Below are positions 61,881 through 64,000 of a DNA stretch of 64,000 bases, piece by piece (the first letter of the stretch is position 1; every line of letters begins with the position of its first letter). Below the pieces are notes generated by a model. The model saw only the letters and a program-made list of their open reading frames with translations, made no database searches and was not told where the DNA came from. Source of the stretch: an uncultured Desulfuromonas sp. (GTDB taxonomy: Bacteria > Desulfobacterota > Desulfuromonadia > Desulfuromonadales > Desulfuromonadaceae); contig NZ_OY787470.1 of assembly GCF_963678835.1 (NCBI RefSeq), positions 434,001-498,000 on the forward strand, given 5' to 3'. A program made the translations under genes and the position numbers.

Positions 61881-63237
61881 CTATCGGGTACTGGTTGTCG
61901 ATGATGAACATCTGATCCGCTGGTCGCTGGAGCAGAGCCTCAAAAAACAGGGCTACCATGTCCACACCGTCGGTTCCGGCGAAGAGGCTCTTGATTATGT
62001 GCGCAGTGACTCACCGGATCTGGTGTTTCTCGATATTCAGCTGCCGGGCATTGACGGAATTGAAACCCTGGAAAAGATCAAAGAGATCGACAGCGATATC
62101 AGTGTGATCATGATCACCGCTCTCGGTGTTCTTGAAACAGCGGTTAAAGCTATGCAGCTCGGTGCCTACGATTATATCAACAAACCGTTTAACCTCGATG
62201 AACTGTCGGTGGTTTTACGTAAGGCCCTGGAAACCCAGGCGCTGAAAAAAGAGGTGGAACATCTGCGTACCGAAAAGAAACGGACGCAGAGTTCTTCACG
62301 GATTGTTGCTGAAAGCAGTCACATGAAAAATGTGCTGGACATGGTGTCCAAGATCGCCCAGAGCGATGCGGCCACGGTGCTGGTACAAGGCGAGAGCGGT
62401 ACCGGCAAAGAACTGGTGGCGCGTGCCCTGCATTACGACAGCCCACGCAGTGAGCTGCCGTTTATGGCCATCAACTGTGCTGCCGTGCCGGAAACCCTGC
62501 TGGAAAGTGAGTTGATGGGCCATGAAAAAGGCTCGTTTACCGACGCCAAAAACCAGAAAAAGGGCCTGTTTGAACTGGCCAACGGCGGCACGGTGTTTCT
62601 CGATGAGATCGGCGACATGCCTCTGGGTACCCAAGCTAAATTGCTGCGTGTTCTTGAAGAGCGCTCATTCCGGCGTATCGGCGGCACCAAGGATATTCAT
62701 GTTGATGTGCGTATCGTCGCAGCGACCAACAAGGAGCTGCTCAAGGCGATTGATGAAGGCACCTTCCGCAAGGACCTCTACTATCGTATTCAGGTGATTC
62801 CCATCTATCTGCCACCGTTGCGTGAGCGGCCGGACGATATTTTGTCTTTGGCCCATCATTTTGTTCAGCATTTCAATGCTGAATTCGGCAAAAACGTTAC
62901 GGGATTCTCCAACTCTGCCGAGCGGTATCTGCTCGAATATGATTGGCCCGGCAACATTCGTGAATTGCGCAATGTCATTGAACGGGCGATCATTCTCGAA
63001 AGTGGTGACACCTTGAAACTGGAGTTGTTGCCACGCGAGATGCTCAGTCAGACCCCGGCGGCGTCCAACGGCAATTTTCAGCTGCCGCCTGAGGGAATTG
63101 ATATCGAGGTGGTGGAAAAACAACTGATCCAGCAGGCTTTGGCCTTGAGCAATGGCAATCAATCCCAGGCCGCACGGAAACTTCACCTCGGCATTGACGC
63201 ATTTCGCTATCGGATGAAGAAGTTTGGTTTGTTGTAA
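61873..63237 (+). CDS. Sigma-54-dependent response regulator, partner of the heme kinase
   Basis: A 454-residue regulator: receiver with LVFLDIQLPGIDG, AAA+ with GESGTGKE and a variant sigma-54 loop (GSFTDA where GAFTGA is usual), and a Fis-type HTH (GNQSQAARKLHLGIDAFRYRMKKF). It overlaps the kinase stop by 8 bp. The changed loop may weaken or alter sigma-54 contact. Confidence 0.93.
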   Translation: MNNYRVLVVDDEHLIRWSLEQSLKKQGYHVHTVGSGEEALDYVRSDSPDLVFLDIQLPGIDGIETLEKIKEIDSDISVIMITALGVLETAVKAMQLGAYDYINKPFNLDELSVVLRKALETQALKKEVEHLRTEKKRTQSSSRIVAESSHMKNVLDMVSKIAQSDAATVLVQGESGTGKELVARALHYDSPRSELPFMAINCAAVPETLLESELMGHEKGSFTDAKNQKKGLFELANGGTVFLDEIGDMPLGTQAKLLRVLEERSFRRIGGTKDIHVDVRIVAATNKELLKAIDEGTFRKDLYYRIQVIPIYLPPLRERPDDILSLAHHFVQHFNAEFGKNVTGFSNSAERYLLEYDWPGNIRELRNVIERAIILESGDTLKLELLPREMLSQTPAASNGNFQLPPEGIDIEVVEKQLIQQALALSNGNQSQAARKLHLGIDAFRYRMKKFGLL

Positions 63238-63261
63238 TTTTTTCTGACAGTGTCTTTTTTT

Positions 63262-63288
63262 AGTAAGGCCCGCACTGCGGGCCTTACT
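63262..63288. terminator. Hairpin between the regulator and polA
   Basis: AGTAAGGCCCGCA, one C, then TGCGGGCCTTACT: a 13-bp perfect stem. It is 24 bp after the regulator stop. The T-run follows weakly (GTTCTT), so termination may be partial. Confidence 0.75.
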
Positions 63289-63305
63289 GTTCTTCAGAGG
63301 TTTTC

Positions 63306-64000
63306 ATGTCTTCAGCTCCCCGCCTGTTTCTCATTGACGGATCGTCCTATATCTATCGTGCCTATTATGCCATTCGCCATCTGTCCACATCGCAAGGCAT
63401 GGCGTGCAATGCGGTGTTTGGGTTTACCAAGATGCTGCTCAAGGTCGTGCGTGATCACAACCCGGATCAACTGGCGGTGATCTTTGATGCAAAAGGGCCG
63501 ACTTTTCGTAAAGAGATCTACTCTGAATACAAAGCCAACCGCAGCAAAATGCCTGAGGATCTGGTGCCTCAGATCCCCCTGATCAAGGCGGTGGTGGCGG
63601 CGTTTAACATTCCGGCGTTGGAAATGAACGGTTTTGAGGCCGATGACATCATTGCCACGTTGGCTCGGCAGAAATCGGCGGCAGGTATGGATGTGACCGT
63701 GGTCACCGGGGACAAAGACCTGATGCAGGTTGTTTCCGACAAGGTGTGCCTGCTCGATACCATGAAGGATAAACAATCCGGGTTGGCCGAAGTCGCCGAA
63801 CGATTTGGTGGCACCCCGGACAAGGTGATTGAAGTGCAGGCGTTGGCCGGCGATAGCTCAGACAATGTGCCGGGGGTGCCGGGAATTGGCGAAAAGACCG
63901 CCAAAGCTCTGATTGAAGAGTTTGGCGATGTTGAAAACCTGCTCGCCCATGTGGATCAGGTCAAAGGGAAAAAACGTCAGGAGAACTTGCGCGAGTTTGC
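63306..64000 (+). CDS. polA: DNA polymerase I, N-terminal part (cut by window edge)
   Basis: The first 231 codons. They encode the 5'-3' exonuclease (FEN) domain: LFLIDGSSYIYRAYYAI, AVIFDAKGPTFRKEIYSEYKANR, EADDIIATLA, VTGDKDLMQVV and the helix-hairpin-helix GDSSDNVPGVPGIGEKTAKALI. The polymerase domain lies off the window. Start ATG has CAGAGG upstream. Confidence 0.96.
   Translation, partial: MSSAPRLFLIDGSSYIYRAYYAIRHLSTSQGMACNAVFGFTKMLLKVVRDHNPDQLAVIFDAKGPTFRKEIYSEYKANRSKMPEDLVPQIPLIKAVVAAFNIPALEMNGFEADDIIATLARQKSAAGMDVTVVTGDKDLMQVVSDKVCLLDTMKDKQSGLAEVAERFGGTPDKVIEVQALAGDSSDNVPGVPGIGEKTAKALIEEFGDVENLLAHVDQVKGKKRQENLREF

Noticed and set aside
1-64000. tRNA or rRNA genes
   Set aside because: No T-loop GTTCRANNC with a matching acceptor stem, and no rRNA-like conserved segment, was recognised by eye on either strand.

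Overview
The window comes from an anaerobic, metal- or sulfur-respiring deltaproteobacterium, most likely of the Desulfuromonas/Geobacter lineage (Desulfuromonadia). Pointers are a multiheme cytochrome next to a DUF3373-type porin (ext-like genes), many sigma-54 systems, a periplasmic sensor kinase with a heme motif, MinD-type ATPases paired with NifX-like proteins, and EF-P with EpmA. This rests on family recognition from the sequence alone; no search was run.

Layout. 1-2.9 kb: end of gltB, then gltD. 2.9-7.8 kb: an array of a roughly 575-bp non-coding repeat, interrupted by an IS3-family element that is itself interrupted by an IS1380-family element. 7.9-9.4 kb: epmA and efp. 10-16 kb: an acetate-permease-like gene with an in-frame Cys-rich extension and a sigma-54 promoter, a sigma-54 response regulator with its Cache-domain kinase, an AI-2E-type permease and a cyclic-nucleotide-domain protein. 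16.3-18.1 kb: uvrC. 18.2-23.05 kb: a second array of the same repeat, interrupted by a 2.16-kb AT-rich islet carrying a Ner-like/XRE regulator pair, a tiny ORF, a TRL-like lipoprotein and an unknown membrane-anchored protein.

23.1-26.6 kb: extI-extJ-extKL-like genes (porin, small periplasmic protein, five-heme cytochrome). The cytochrome frame has an in-frame UGA followed at once by a hairpin, so it is probably a selenoprotein and not a broken gene. 27.0-32.1 kb: a three-gene split glutamate synthase with ferredoxin domains, behind a sigma-54 promoter identical over 16 bp to that of the acetate-permease gene. 32.3-43.4 kb: housekeeping genes on the minus strand (ilvE, comF, gpmI, a LapA-LapB-type fusion, rlmH, rsfS, nadD, proA, proB, obgE, rpmA, rplU).

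43.5-48.7 kb: a compact operon of three NifX/DIMC-type proteins, two ferredoxin-bearing MinD-type ATPases, a DUF5320-like peptide and a thioesterase. It has a good sigma-54 promoter and an adjacent PAS-containing enhancer-binding regulator, and looks like a dedicated metallocluster-handling system of unknown role. 48.7-53.0 kb: rng and its usual partner, a TIGR03960-type radical SAM protein. 53.2-64 kb: PHP phosphatase, class II aldolase, a diheme cytochrome, murI, a GerMN protein, a short metH, a protein with 17 tandem VEKP units, a heme-motif histidine kinase with its sigma-54 regulator, and the start of polA. No tRNA, rRNA or CRISPR array was seen.
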